A stretch of DNA of 64,000 nucleotides from the NCBI RefSeq assembly GCF_003050925.1, contig NZ_QAOV01000004.1:372001-436000 (forward strand), in the 5' to 3' direction. The translations under genes were made by a program, and so were the position numbers. This document shows positions 16,539-25,134 of the stretch, piece after piece. The stretch's first letter is position 1, and every line of letters starts with the position of its first letter. This stretch comes from Pseudomonas sp. GV085 (lineage in GTDB: Bacteria; Pseudomonadota; Gammaproteobacteria; Pseudomonadales; Pseudomonadaceae). The notes under the pieces were generated by a model. It was given only the letters and a program-made list of their open reading frames with translations, was not told the DNA's origin and searched no databases.

Positions 16539-17753
16539 ATGTCCGTCACCGCCACTCCCGCCAGCCTCGCGCCGGATCATCACGCCCAGTTCATCGACCT
16601 GGTGCAAACCAGCCTCGAGCACAATGCGTTCATCAAACTGGTGCTGGCCAAGTACGTGGGCGATGAAACGGACCTGCAGCGGATCATCATCAAACCGGTG
16701 ACGGTCAAGACGCTGCCTTGCCTATCCTTCGTCTACCGCTACAAGACCCGCGACATCACCAAGAACCTGCCGCTGGCCGAAGGCGTGGCGAGCATTGCCG
16801 AGCTGCTGCCCGCGTCGTTCAAAAATGCGCATTTGTTGGCGTTGACCGACGAAGCCCAGCTCGAATACAGCAAAAAGGGCAAGTCATCGCTGTTCAAGAG
16901 CAAACCTCAACAATTGCGCGAAGTGCCGTCGACCGAGCACAACCGTGAAAAAAACCGTTTTCTGGACCTGAGCCGGCCGTTTCTCGCCGACCTGGGTGTG
17001 ACCAACAAGCAGCATGAACTGATCCCGGCGATGTCGCGCAAGTGGAAGCAGATCAACAAGTTCATCGAAGTGTTCAGCCATGCGCTGACCTCGTCGCCCC
17101 TGGCGCTGGACAAACCGGTGCGTGTGGCGGACTTCGGATCGGGCAAGGGTTACCTGACCTTCGCCATCCACGACTATCTGCGCAACACCTTGAAGGCCGA
17201 AGGCGAAGTGACTGGCGTCGAGCTGCGTGAAGACATGGTCACCCTGTGCAACGCAGCGGCCGCCAAGCTTGAGCACCCAGGCCTGGTGTTCAAGTGCGGT
17301 GACGTGCGCAGCGTGGCGCCGAGCGAGCTGGACGTGATGATTGCCCTGCATGCCTGCGACATCGCCACCGACTATGCGATCCACACCGGCATCCGCTCCG
17401 GTGCGGCGATCATCATGTGCTCGCCGTGCTGCCACAAACAGATCCGCCTGCAAATCCAGAGCCCGGCGCTGCTCAAGCCGATGCTGCAATACGGCTTGCA
17501 CCTTGGCCAGCAGGCGGAAATGGTCACCGACAGTTTACGCGCGTTGTTCCTTGAGGCCTGCGGCTACGAGACCAAGGTGTTCGAGTTCATCTCCCTGGAC
17601 CACACCAACAAGAACAAGATGATCCTGGCGGTCAAACGCGCCGAGCCGGTGGCCCCGGCCCGGTTGTTGGCGAAGATTCAGGAGCTGAAGGACTTCTATC
17701 ACATCAGCGAGCATTGCCTGGAAACGTTGCTGCGCGCTGACGGTTACCTCTAA
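16539..17753 (+). CDS. SAM-dependent methyltransferase, Methyltransf_32 type
   Basis: 404 aa. The N-terminal 170 residues form a family-specific domain; motif I of the class I methyltransferase fold is VADFGSGKGYLTFAIHDYL (about 193-211). The later MCSPCCHKQIR block is the cysteine-bearing signature seen in the METTL25/GSTCD-like branch. Likely an RNA or protein methyltransferase, cytosolic; the substrate is unknown. Monocistronic, ending before a REP pair. Confidence 0.85.
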   Translation: MSVTATPASLAPDHHAQFIDLVQTSLEHNAFIKLVLAKYVGDETDLQRIIIKPVTVKTLPCLSFVYRYKTRDITKNLPLAEGVASIAELLPASFKNAHLLALTDEAQLEYSKKGKSSLFKSKPQQLREVPSTEHNREKNRFLDLSRPFLADLGVTNKQHELIPAMSRKWKQINKFIEVFSHALTSSPLALDKPVRVADFGSGKGYLTFAIHDYLRNTLKAEGEVTGVELREDMVTLCNAAAAKLEHPGLVFKCGDVRSVAPSELDVMIALHACDIATDYAIHTGIRSGAAIIMCSPCCHKQIRLQIQSPALLKPMLQYGLHLGQQAEMVTDSLRALFLEACGYETKVFEFISLDHTNKNKMILAVKRAEPVAPARLLAKIQELKDFYHISEHCLETLLRADGYL

Positions 17754-17761
17754 TCCTGTTG

Positions 17762-17860
17762 TTGGAGCGAGCTAGCTCGCGAGGGACGTCAACAACAACG
17801 CGTACTTTCTGAATCAACGCGTCGGTTTCAAGTCCTTCGCGAGCGAGCTCGCTCCTACAG
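17762..17860. repeat. REP pair overlapping the 3' end of the EamA gene
   Basis: Arms GGAGCGAGCTAGCTCGCGAG at 17764-17783 and TTCGCGAGCGAGCTCGCTCC at 17836-17855. The second arm lies inside the reading frame of the DMT transporter and supplies its last residues. Confidence 0.88.
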
Positions 17861-18731
17861 GGCGGCTGATCGCGGTCTTGCGTCCCAGCATCACCGTCAC
17901 GATCACCCCGCCCGCAAACAGCCAGGTAATCGGCTCCACATGTTCACCAAAGAACAGCGCCGAGAAGGCGATGGTGAAGAAAATCTGCAGCAACTGGATC
18001 TGACTGACCCGGGCAATGCCGCCCATGGCCAGCCCGGCGTACCAGGCGAAGAAGCCGATGAACTGCGAAAATAGCGAGACATAACCGAAGGCCCACCAAG
18101 TCTTGGCCGAGATCTCGCCCTGATGCTGCAGCGCCAGATACACCACAGGCCCGATCAGCAGGGGCGTCGATAGCACCAGTGCCCAGCAGATCACCTGCCA
18201 GCCGCCCATCTCCCTGGCCAGTCGGCCTCCCTCGGCGTAGCCCAATCCGCCCACTGCAATGGCACCAAGCATCAGCCAATCACCGGCCTGAATGCTGCCG
18301 GCACCGCTGATCAGTGCATAACCGAGCACCAACGCGCTGCCCAATGCGGCGCAGGCCCAGAAGGCTTTCGACGGCCGTTCATGGGACAACCACGCGGCAT
18401 ACAGCGCCACGCACAGCGGCTGCAAACCGTTGACCAGCGCACCGTGGGACGCCGGCAAGGTTTGCATGGCCCAGGCCGACAATACCGGGAAACCGAGGAT
18501 CACCCCGGCCATCACCAGCGTCAGGCCTTTGACCTGCTTCCAGGTCGGCCATTTTTCCCGGTGCCACAGCAACAGCAACGCCGCCGGTACCGCTGCAAAC
18601 AGTGCCCGGCCCAGGCCATTGAGCAGCGGGTGCAGCTCCTGCACGACGATCCGCGTGAAGGGCAGGGTGAGGCTGAAGATCACAACGCCGAGCAGGCCCA
18701 GGGCCATGCCGGTGTTTTCGCGCGAGGACAT
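17814..18731 (-). CDS. DMT-family permease (EamA)
   Basis: 305 aa, two EamA repeats with about ten membrane helices; inner membrane. Such proteins export amino acids or metabolites, or act as riboflavin or carboxylate carriers; the substrate is not readable. The C-terminal residues RPVGASSLAKDLKPTR are encoded by a REP arm, so the natural stop was probably replaced when the REP inserted. ATG at 18731 has only a weak ribosome-binding site. Confidence 0.88.
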   Translation of the reverse strand: MSSRENTGMALGLLGVVIFSLTLPFTRIVVQELHPLLNGLGRALFAAVPAALLLLWHREKWPTWKQVKGLTLVMAGVILGFPVLSAWAMQTLPASHGALVNGLQPLCVALYAAWLSHERPSKAFWACAALGSALVLGYALISGAGSIQAGDWLMLGAIAVGGLGYAEGGRLAREMGGWQVICWALVLSTPLLIGPVVYLALQHQGEISAKTWWAFGYVSLFSQFIGFFAWYAGLAMGGIARVSQIQLLQIFFTIAFSALFFGEHVEPITWLFAGGVIVTVMLGRKTAISRPVGASSLAKDLKPTR

Positions 18732-19066
18732 GATGGCAACCAGAATCGTGGGTGATGGGAGGTGGTGTTATCTAGCCATAAACCGGGTGCAAGCCGCTGT
18801 TACAGCTGGGTGCAGAGTTATCCGTACAGTTGCGAGTAATGCGAGCAACGCGTAGGAGCTGCCGAAGGCTGCGATCTTTTACCCGTCGCGCCACAAATCC
18901 AACAAATCCAATAAATCCAAAGATCAAGATCGAGATCAAAAGATCGCAGCCTTCGGCAGCTCCTACAGTGGTTCTGTGCATTCGTAGTAGCCGGTTGTTA
19001 CCCGACCCGCCGGAATCGGACTACCTTGAATACTCTTGCACGCCCACTTCCAGAGGAGTCCTCCCC
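18732..19066. other. Intergenic region with large palindromic repeat
   Basis: 335 bases. Most is the repeat at 18852-18967; the right end holds AGAGGAG before the DJ-1 gene. The promoters of both divergent genes must lie here, but none is clear enough to place. Confidence 0.5.
18852..18967. repeat. Large palindromic repeat, GAGCTGCCGAAGGCTGCGATC class
   Basis: Near-perfect inverted arms (GTAGGAGCTGCCGAAGGCTG and its complement at the other end) separated by about 60 bases. Inside is a short AT-rich iteration, AATCCAACAAATCCAATAAA. Confidence 0.9.
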
Positions 19067-19648
19067 ATGGCTGCGAAAAAAATCCTGATGCTGGTTGGTG
19101 ATTACGTCGAAGACTATGAAGTGATGGTGCCGTTCCAGGCGCTGCTGATGGTCGGCCACACGGTGCACGCCGTTTGCCCGGACAAGGCCGCCGGCCAGAC
19201 TGTGCGCACGGCGATCCATGACTTTGAAGGCGACCAGACCTACAGTGAAAAACCCGGTCACCTGTTTGCCCTGAACTTTGATTTCGCCAAGGTCAACGCC
19301 GCCGATTATGACGCCGTGCTGATTCCGGGCGGCCGTGCGCCGGAGTATCTGCGCCTGAACGAAAAAGTCCTGGAACTGGTACGCGCATTCGACAAGGCCG
19401 GCAAACCTATCGCCGCCGTGTGCCATGGTGCGCAGTTGCTGGCGGCAGCGGGTGTTCTCGAAGGTCGCGAATGCAGCGCTTATCCGGCCTGCGCCCCGGA
19501 AGTGCGCCTGGCGGGCGGTACGTATATCGACATTCCGGTGACGGACGGCCACGTTCAAGGCAATCTGGCCACGGCTCCGGCCTGGCCTGCGCACCCGAAC
19601 TGGCTGGCCGGTTTCCTGGGGTTGCTGGGCACCCAAATCACGCTGTAA
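19067..19648 (+). CDS. DJ-1/PfpI family protein
   Basis: 193 aa, flavodoxin-like fold. The nucleophile elbow is AAVCHGAQ with Cys119-His120, and GGRAPEYLR precedes it as expected. ATG at 19067 follows AGAGGAG. Members are proteases, glyoxalases, chaperones or amidases, so only the family can be given. It is followed after 14 bases by an RHH-domain gene, probably in one transcript. Confidence 0.88.
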   Translation: MAAKKILMLVGDYVEDYEVMVPFQALLMVGHTVHAVCPDKAAGQTVRTAIHDFEGDQTYSEKPGHLFALNFDFAKVNAADYDAVLIPGGRAPEYLRLNEKVLELVRAFDKAGKPIAAVCHGAQLLAAAGVLEGRECSAYPACAPEVRLAGGTYIDIPVTDGHVQGNLATAPAWPAHPNWLAGFLGLLGTQITL

Positions 19649-19662
19649 CGAGGGACATATCC

Positions 19663-19968
19663 ATGTGCGAGCTGTACGTCAAAGCCGACCCGATACTCTA
19701 CGAATCGCGCTCCCGCTCGCTGCGCATCTGCGGGGTGGTCACCACCTTGCGGCTGGAGAATCAGTTCTGGGACATCCTCAGTGAAATCGCCGAGGTCGAC
19801 GGCATGACCACCAACCAATTGATCGCCAAGCTGTATGATGAGGTGATGGATTATCGTGGCGAGGTGGTCAATTTCGCTTCGTTCCTGCGGGTCAGTTGTA
19901 CGCGGTATCTGAGCCAGCGGCGGGCGTCGGCGCCGGAGTTGTCGGTGGTGCGGGCTGCGGCCAAGTAA
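19663..19968 (+). CDS. Ribbon-helix-helix domain protein
   Basis: 101 aa. The central part, RSLRICGVVTTLRLENQFWDIL and GMTTNQLIAKLYDEV read as two adjacent stretches, is the RHH_4 DNA-binding fold with the strand at about 20-30. Probably a small dimeric regulator. It is downstream of the DJ-1 gene and could regulate it (inference). It ends just before a REP pair. Confidence 0.8.
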   Translation: MCELYVKADPILYESRSRSLRICGVVTTLRLENQFWDILSEIAEVDGMTTNQLIAKLYDEVMDYRGEVVNFASFLRVSCTRYLSQRRASAPELSVVRAAAK

Positions 19969-19987
19969 GGAAGATTGTGTCGACTCC

Positions 19988-20052
19988 ATCGCGAGCAGGC
20001 TCGCTCCCACAGGGATCACGCTGAACCTGTGGGAGCGAGCCTGCTCGCGATG
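19988..20052. repeat. REP pair, tail-to-tail
   Basis: CATCGCGAGCAGGCTCGCTC and GAGCGAGCCTGCTCGCGATG face away from each other with an 18-base centre. Single unit spacing is shorter than in the other pairs. Confidence 0.92.
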
Positions 20053-20132
20053 GGGCCGGTACAGGCGACAGAAACACCAGGCTGGTCTTTACTGTGAAGC
20101 GCGCAACCTCTCAATCGCCCAGGAGAAAGAGC

Positions 20133-20477
20133 ATGTCCGGATGGTATGAAGTGAGCAAAAGCAGCAATGGCCAGTTCAGGTTTGTCCTCAAGGCAGCCAA
20201 CGCCGAGACCATTCTGACCAGCGAGCTGTACACCACCCACGCCGCCGCCGACAACGGCATCGCCTCGGTCCAGGCCAACAGCCCGCTGGATGAGCGTTAC
20301 GAGAAGAAAACCACCAAGGATGGCCACCCGTATTTCAACCTCAAGGCGGGCAACCACGAGATCATCGGCAGCAGCGAGGCCTTTTCCTCCGCTGCAGCCA
20401 TGGAGAAAGGTATCGCCAGCGTGAAGGCTAATGGCCCGTCCAAGGTGGTCAAGGACAAGACGTTGCCGGTGCTTTGA
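20133..20477 (+). CDS. YegP-family protein (DUF1508 duplicate)
   Basis: 114 aa made of two DUF1508 repeats: SGWYEVSKSSNGQFRFVLKA (about 2-21) and KDGHPYFNLKAGNHEIIGSS (about 62-81). ATG at 20133 follows AGGAGAAAGA. A small cytosolic beta-rich protein of unknown function. Confidence 0.88.
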   Translation: MSGWYEVSKSSNGQFRFVLKAANAETILTSELYTTHAAADNGIASVQANSPLDERYEKKTTKDGHPYFNLKAGNHEIIGSSEAFSSAAAMEKGIASVKANGPSKVVKDKTLPVL

Positions 20478-20504
20478 ATCAACGTTTCAACTTCACCGAT
20501 ATCC

Positions 20505-20529
20505 CTGTGGGAGCGAGCCTGCTCGCGAA
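20505..20529. repeat. Single REP unit
   Basis: GTGGGAGCGAGCCTGCTCGC with no inverted partner nearby, between yegP-like and DUF4917 genes that converge. Confidence 0.88.
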
Positions 20530-20548
20530 AGCGTCAGATCAGTCGCCG

Positions 20549-21568
20549 CTAAACCTCGACCGGAACCGCCAGCTTCGGGCCACCCAACGCATGGCTCTTG
20601 GAATCAAAAAACCGCAACTCAACCCCCGTCCCCTCAAACACCTTCGCGTAATGCCGCTTCTGGTGCTGGATGAATGCCTTGCTGCGTGGGTAAATCGAGA
20701 TCGCCACCACCTGCGGTTTTGCCAGGCGCAGGGCGTGGATGATGTGGCTGTCCTGCTCCCCCAACGCATGGCCGAAGATGCACAGCGCCTGGCCGTGACC
20801 GAGTAGTTGCTCGTAGCAGAACGACAGATAGTCCGAACTGCGGATGGTCTTGAGCTTGTCCGCACTCGGCCCTTCGTTGACGAACAGCGGCACGTCGTCG
20901 AGGGTCTTGATCGTGTTGTTGATGGCGAAACTGCCCAGCAACGTGCCCTCGGTCGACATCAGCTTGCGCGCCGTGCCGTCCTGGTTGCGCACCAGGTGCA
21001 GACCGCCGTGCAGGTACAGCAAACGGGTTTTGTCGGTGGCCGTGTCGCTCAGGTCGAAACCGGGTTCGGCGCCCTGGAACAGGTCGGTGATCGCCTCTGG
21101 CTGGTGTTGCACCGCCCAGTAGTTGAGCAAGTCGTAGTTGGTGGTGAACACCGTGCGGTAGCTGGCCAGTTCCTGATTGATGGTAACCAGCGTCGAAGGC
21201 ACCACCAGCCGCCACGGGATATGCACCGCATGCACGGTGTTGATCAGCGCTTCCTTGATCGCGTAGTAGCGATTGCGCGGGGCGGCGGAGCTGACAGCCA
21301 GGGCCTTGTTGACCCGGCTGGTGGTTTTCAGGGCGCTCAGTACCTGCTCGAAACTGCGGGTCTGCAGCGCATCGAACACACTCAGCTCGGACGGGCTCAG
21401 GGGTTTCTCTTCAACGGTGCGGGCGTTTTCGAACAGCGACTCGTAGCCGAAATCGTCCCACACCGCGCGACTGGCGCCGTTGCCCACCAGCAAGCCACTG
21501 AACGAAGTGGTGCTGCGCAAGACGTTCCAGTCTTCAAGTTGGGCATCGACATCCTGGAAATCGGTCAT
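20549..21568 (-). CDS. SIR2-like protein (DUF4917)
   Basis: 339 aa. Four blocks in order match a SIR2-like Rossmann fold: LLVGNGASRAV (about 26), VFTTNYDLLNYW (about 139), LLYLHGGLHLV (about 186) and CIFGHALGEQDSHI (about 263). In SIR2-type NAD hydrolases the Asn of TTNYD-like and the His of LHG-like blocks are catalytic or binding positions. No transmembrane or effector domain is fused. The neighbours are housekeeping genes, so this is a stand-alone gene. NAD hydrolysis or a defence role is inference. Confidence 0.75.
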   Translation of the reverse strand: MTDFQDVDAQLEDWNVLRSTTSFSGLLVGNGASRAVWDDFGYESLFENARTVEEKPLSPSELSVFDALQTRSFEQVLSALKTTSRVNKALAVSSAAPRNRYYAIKEALINTVHAVHIPWRLVVPSTLVTINQELASYRTVFTTNYDLLNYWAVQHQPEAITDLFQGAEPGFDLSDTATDKTRLLYLHGGLHLVRNQDGTARKLMSTEGTLLGSFAINNTIKTLDDVPLFVNEGPSADKLKTIRSSDYLSFCYEQLLGHGQALCIFGHALGEQDSHIIHALRLAKPQVVAISIYPRSKAFIQHQKRHYAKVFEGTGVELRFFDSKSHALGGPKLAVPVEV

Positions 21569-21699
21569 TGCGGTCTTCGTCTCACGGCAAAAGGTCTGTG
21601 GGCGGCGACTTTATCACGACCGGTGCCCGGACCACGGCACGACGCGGGTGAAGAACGCTATGCTGCGACTTCGCCTGAGCCGACTTCGCCGAGTACCCG

Positions 21700-22608
21700 A
21701 TGCTGCAAAAAAGCCTGATCCGCCGTCTCGACCTGATCACTCTGCAACTGTTCGTCGCCGTGCATGAAGAGGGCACGCTGACCCGTGCAGCCTCGCGCGA
21801 AGCGATTGCCGTCTCGGCGGCGAGCAAGCGCTTGATGGAGCTGGAGGAGGCGTTGGGCATCAGCCTGTTCGTGCGCCAGGCCAAGGGCATGTCCCTGACG
21901 CCGGCCGGTGAAACCTTGCTGCACCATGCCCGGCAGATGCTGTTCAACGTCGAGAAAATCGGGCTTGAACTGGGCGAGCACAGCCACGGTGTGCGCGGCT
22001 ATGTGCGGATGCTCGCCAACCTGTCGGCGATCATTCAGTTTTTGCCCGAGGACCTGCGGGATTTTTCCGAACGTCATCCACAGGTCAAGACCGACCTCGA
22101 AGAACGGCCCAGCGCCGGGGTGATTCAGGGCGTGCTCGACGGGGTGGCCGACCTCGGGATCTGTTCCATCGACAGTGACATCAAGGGCCTGCACAGCGAG
22201 CTGTATCGCCAGGACAAACTGGTGGTGTTGATGCCGCCGCACCATCCATTGGCGAGCCGCTCGAGCGTGGCGTTCGCCGATACGCTGGACAGCGATTACG
22301 TCGGCTTGCATGCCGCCAGTTCGATCAACATGCGTACCCATGCCGCAGCCCGTGAGGCCGGCAAGGTGTTGCGGGTGCGTATTCATGTTCCGGGGTTCGA
22401 TGCGATGTGCCGGATGATCCAGGCCAACATGGGGATCGGCATCCTTCCGCAGCGGGCCTATGAATTGTTTGGCCGGGCGCTGGGTTTGCACGCGGTGCCA
22501 TTGACGGACGAATGGTCCGATCGGGCGTTGATTCTGGTGGTGCGCGATGAGGCGTTGCTGTCGCCGGTGAGCCGGATGTTGTTTGAGCATTTGCGGGGTT
22601 CAGCCTGA
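21700..22608 (+). CDS. LysR-type transcriptional regulator
   Basis: 302 aa. The N-terminal winged helix is RRLDLITLQLFVAVHEEGTL with TRAASREAIAVSAASKRLMELEE following (about 8-52); the ligand-binding domain covers about 90-300. It lies upstream of and on the same strand as the CoA-transferase, lyase and MFS genes and is a good candidate to regulate them. The gap to them holds a REP pair, so it has its own transcript or a read-through. Confidence 0.88.
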   Translation: MLQKSLIRRLDLITLQLFVAVHEEGTLTRAASREAIAVSAASKRLMELEEALGISLFVRQAKGMSLTPAGETLLHHARQMLFNVEKIGLELGEHSHGVRGYVRMLANLSAIIQFLPEDLRDFSERHPQVKTDLEERPSAGVIQGVLDGVADLGICSIDSDIKGLHSELYRQDKLVVLMPPHHPLASRSSVAFADTLDSDYVGLHAASSINMRTHAAAREAGKVLRVRIHVPGFDAMCRMIQANMGIGILPQRAYELFGRALGLHAVPLTDEWSDRALILVVRDEALLSPVSRMLFEHLRGSA

Positions 22609-22634
22609 TAGTTCTCGGCTGAATGGGCGGGCCT

Positions 22635-22710
22635 CATCGCGAGCAGGCTCGCTCCTACAGGGGATGTGTGATCGCCACGAATCAACTGTAGGAGTGAGCC
22701 TGCTCGCGAT
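22635..22710. repeat. REP pair, tail-to-tail
   Basis: CATCGCGAGCAGGCTCGCTC then GGAGTGAGCCTGCTCGCGAT (one G/A-type change in the stem), between the LysR and CoA-transferase genes. Confidence 0.92.
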
Positions 22711-22847
22711 GGCGGACTGAAGGTCGCGATAATCCTCTTGTCGAGCGTTCGCGTTTGGCGAACGCCCGTTGCCAACTGAAGGTTGGATTCCCGAGCCCCC
22801 TGTCCTCTAGCCTTGGCACATATTCCAAGAACAAGAGGTACCCCGCG

Positions 22848-24041
22848 ATGACTGCCCCCTTGAGTGCGATCAAAGTGATCGAGATCGGTACGCTGATCGC
22901 CGCGCCGTTTGCGGCGCGCATGCTGGCCGAGTTCGGCGCCGAGGTGATCAAGATCGAAGCCATGGGCCAGGGCGATCCCCTGCGCAAATGGCGCAAGCTG
23001 CACGAAGGCACCTCGCTGTGGTGGTACCTGCAATCGCGCAACAAGAAGTCCCTGGCGCTGAACCTCAAATCCCCCGAAGGCATCGAACTGGTCAAGCAAC
23101 TGGCAACCAGCGCCGATGTACTGATCGAAAACCTGCGCCCCGGCGCCCTGGAGAAACTGGGCCTCGGTTGGGAGGTATTGCACGCGCTCAATCCCAACCT
23201 GACGCTGGTGCGGATTTCCGGTTACGGCCAGACCGGCCCGTACCGCGATCGTCCGGGTTTTGGCGCCATCGGCGAGGCCATGGGCGGCATCCGCTACACC
23301 ACTGGCACGCCCGGTTCGCCGCCGGCGCGGGTCGGCGTGAGCCTTGGCGATTCCCTGGCTTCGCTGCATGCGGTGATCGGTGCGCTGATGTCGCTGCTGC
23401 GGGTCAAGACCGGGCAGGGTGGCGGGCAAATCGTTGATGTGTCCTTGGCCGAAAGCGTGTTCAACGTCATGGAAAGCCTGGTGCCGGAATACGACATGCT
23501 GGGCCATGTGCGTGAACGCAGCGGCGGCGCCTTGCCGGGAATCGCGCCGTCCAACACCTATCTGACCGCCGATGGCGCCTACGTGGTGATTGCCGGCAAC
23601 AGCGATCCGATCTACAAGCGCCTGATGCAAACCATCGGCCGCCCTGATTTGGCCGAAGCCCCGGAGTTCGCCCATAACGACGGGCGTGCAGCCAAAAGCA
23701 ATGTGCTAGACGCCGCCATCACCCACTGGACCAGCAGCCTGCCCATCGACGAGGTACTGGCCGCGCTGGAGGCTGCTGAAGTCCCGGCCGGACGCATCTA
23801 TTCGGTGGCCGACATCGTCGCCGATCCGCACTATCAGGCGCGGGACATGCTGCTCAATGCCGAGCTGCCCGGTGGCGCCACGGTGAAGATGCCGGGCATC
23901 GTGCCGAAACTCTCCGAGACACCCGGCGGCGTGAACTGGTCCGGCCCCGGGCTGGGCCAGCACACCGATGGCATCCTCGCGCAACTGGGTCTTACCGTTG
24001 CCGACATAGAGCGCCTGAAAGTCGAAGGAGTGGTGCAATGA
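22848..24041 (+). CDS. CaiB/BaiF family CoA-transferase (class III)
   Basis: 397 aa. Typical opening IKVIEIGTLIAAPFAARMLAEFGAEVIKIE and the RNKKSLALNLKS and GYGQTGPYRDRPGFG blocks (read separately) are seen; the catalytic Asp is probably in the GVSLGDSLASLHAV stretch. Class III enzymes move CoA between two carboxylic acids. ATG at 22848 follows AAGAGGT. It overlaps the next gene by four bases (ATGA), which codes HMG-CoA lyase, so succinyl-CoA:3-hydroxy-3-methylglutarate transfer is a likely reaction (inference). Confidence 0.92.
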   Translation: MTAPLSAIKVIEIGTLIAAPFAARMLAEFGAEVIKIEAMGQGDPLRKWRKLHEGTSLWWYLQSRNKKSLALNLKSPEGIELVKQLATSADVLIENLRPGALEKLGLGWEVLHALNPNLTLVRISGYGQTGPYRDRPGFGAIGEAMGGIRYTTGTPGSPPARVGVSLGDSLASLHAVIGALMSLLRVKTGQGGGQIVDVSLAESVFNVMESLVPEYDMLGHVRERSGGALPGIAPSNTYLTADGAYVVIAGNSDPIYKRLMQTIGRPDLAEAPEFAHNDGRAAKSNVLDAAITHWTSSLPIDEVLAALEAAEVPAGRIYSVADIVADPHYQARDMLLNAELPGGATVKMPGIVPKLSETPGGVNWSGPGLGQHTDGILAQLGLTVADIERLKVEGVVQ

Positions 24042-24964
24042 TCACCGACTATTCCGATAGCCTTATCGTGCAGGAAGTCTCCCCGCGCGACGGCTTGCAA
24101 ATCGAGCCGACCTGGGTTGAAACCAACGACAAGATTGCCCTGATCGATCAATTGTCGCAGGCCGGATTCAGCCGCATCGAAGCCGGTTCGTTCGTGTCAC
24201 CCAAGGCCATTCCTGCGCTGCGCGACGGTGAACTGGTATTCAAGGGCATCGCCCGGCAACCGGGGGTGATCTACGTTGCGCTAATCCCCAACCTCAAAGG
24301 CGCGCAACGGGCACTGGCGTGCCGTGCCGATGAGCTGAACCTGGTGATGTCCGCTAGCCAGACCCACAACCTGGCGAACATGCGCATGCGTTGTGAGGAT
24401 TCGTTGGCCGCGTTCGGCGAGATTGTGCAGTTCGTTGACGACGGTCCCGTGCGACTCAACGGCAGCATCGCCACCACCTTCGGCTGTCCGTTCGAAGGCA
24501 AGATCGATGAGGACCGTGTACTGCAAATCGTCGAGGCGTATCAGGAACTCGGCATCCAGGGCATCACCCTGGCCGATACCACGGGCATGGCCAACCCGCG
24601 TCAGGTCGACCGGCTGGTGCGTCGGGTGCTGCAACGGGTCTCCCCGGCGGACCTGACCCTGCATTTTCACAACACCCGCGGCCTTGGCCTGTGCAACGTG
24701 CTGGCGGCCTACGAGGCCGGTGCCCGACGCTTCGACGCGGCCCTCGGCGGCCTCGGTGGCTGTCCGTTTGCACCGGGGGCATCGGGAAACATCTGCACCG
24801 AGGATCTGGTAAACCTGTGCGATGAAGTCGGCATTCATACCGGTATCGATCTGCCGCTGCTGCTGAAACTGTCCCGAGGACTTCCGGCGCTGCTCGGCCA
24901 CGAAGTACCGGGGCAACTGGTCAAGGCCGGGCGCAATTGCGATCTGCACCCGATCCCCACCTGA
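24038..24964 (+). CDS. Hydroxymethylglutaryl-CoA lyase
   Basis: 308 aa TIM-barrel enzyme splitting HMG-CoA into acetoacetate and acetyl-CoA. Seen: VSPRDGLQIEPTWV (catalytic Arg/Asp, about residue 14-17), ADTTGMANP, LHFHNTRGLGLCN (metal His pair) and GGCPFAPGASGNICTEDLV with the active-site Cys. It is coupled to the CoA-transferase gene. A related aldol-type acyl-CoA lyase (for example citramalyl-CoA) is possible but fits the signature less well. Confidence 0.92.
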   Translation: MITDYSDSLIVQEVSPRDGLQIEPTWVETNDKIALIDQLSQAGFSRIEAGSFVSPKAIPALRDGELVFKGIARQPGVIYVALIPNLKGAQRALACRADELNLVMSASQTHNLANMRMRCEDSLAAFGEIVQFVDDGPVRLNGSIATTFGCPFEGKIDEDRVLQIVEAYQELGIQGITLADTTGMANPRQVDRLVRRVLQRVSPADLTLHFHNTRGLGLCNVLAAYEAGARRFDAALGGLGGCPFAPGASGNICTEDLVNLCDEVGIHTGIDLPLLLKLSRGLPALLGHEVPGQLVKAGRNCDLHPIPT

Positions 24965-24976
24965 CACCAATCCCTT

Positions 24977-25066
24977 GTAGGAGCGAGCCTGCTCGCGATA
25001 GCGGTGGGTCAGTCAACATCAATGTTGGATGTGACTCAGCCATCGCGAGCAGGCTCGCTCCTACAG
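24977..25066. repeat. REP pair (REPIN)
   Basis: GTAGGAGCGAGCCTGCTCGC and its inverted copy at 25041-25066, between the lyase and MFS genes of the same module. It lies within the apparent upstream extension of the MFS frame. Confidence 0.93.
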
Positions 25067-25134
25067 TAAAAAGCACCTCAACCAGACAACAAAAACAATC
25101 GGACACCCACGGGAAGTCCGCCTGGAGAACCGCA

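Noticed and set aside
24937..25134. N-terminal extension of the MFS gene by 66 codons
   Set aside because: It is translated REP pair sequence; ATG at 25135 has its own ribosome-binding site and gives the normal family start.
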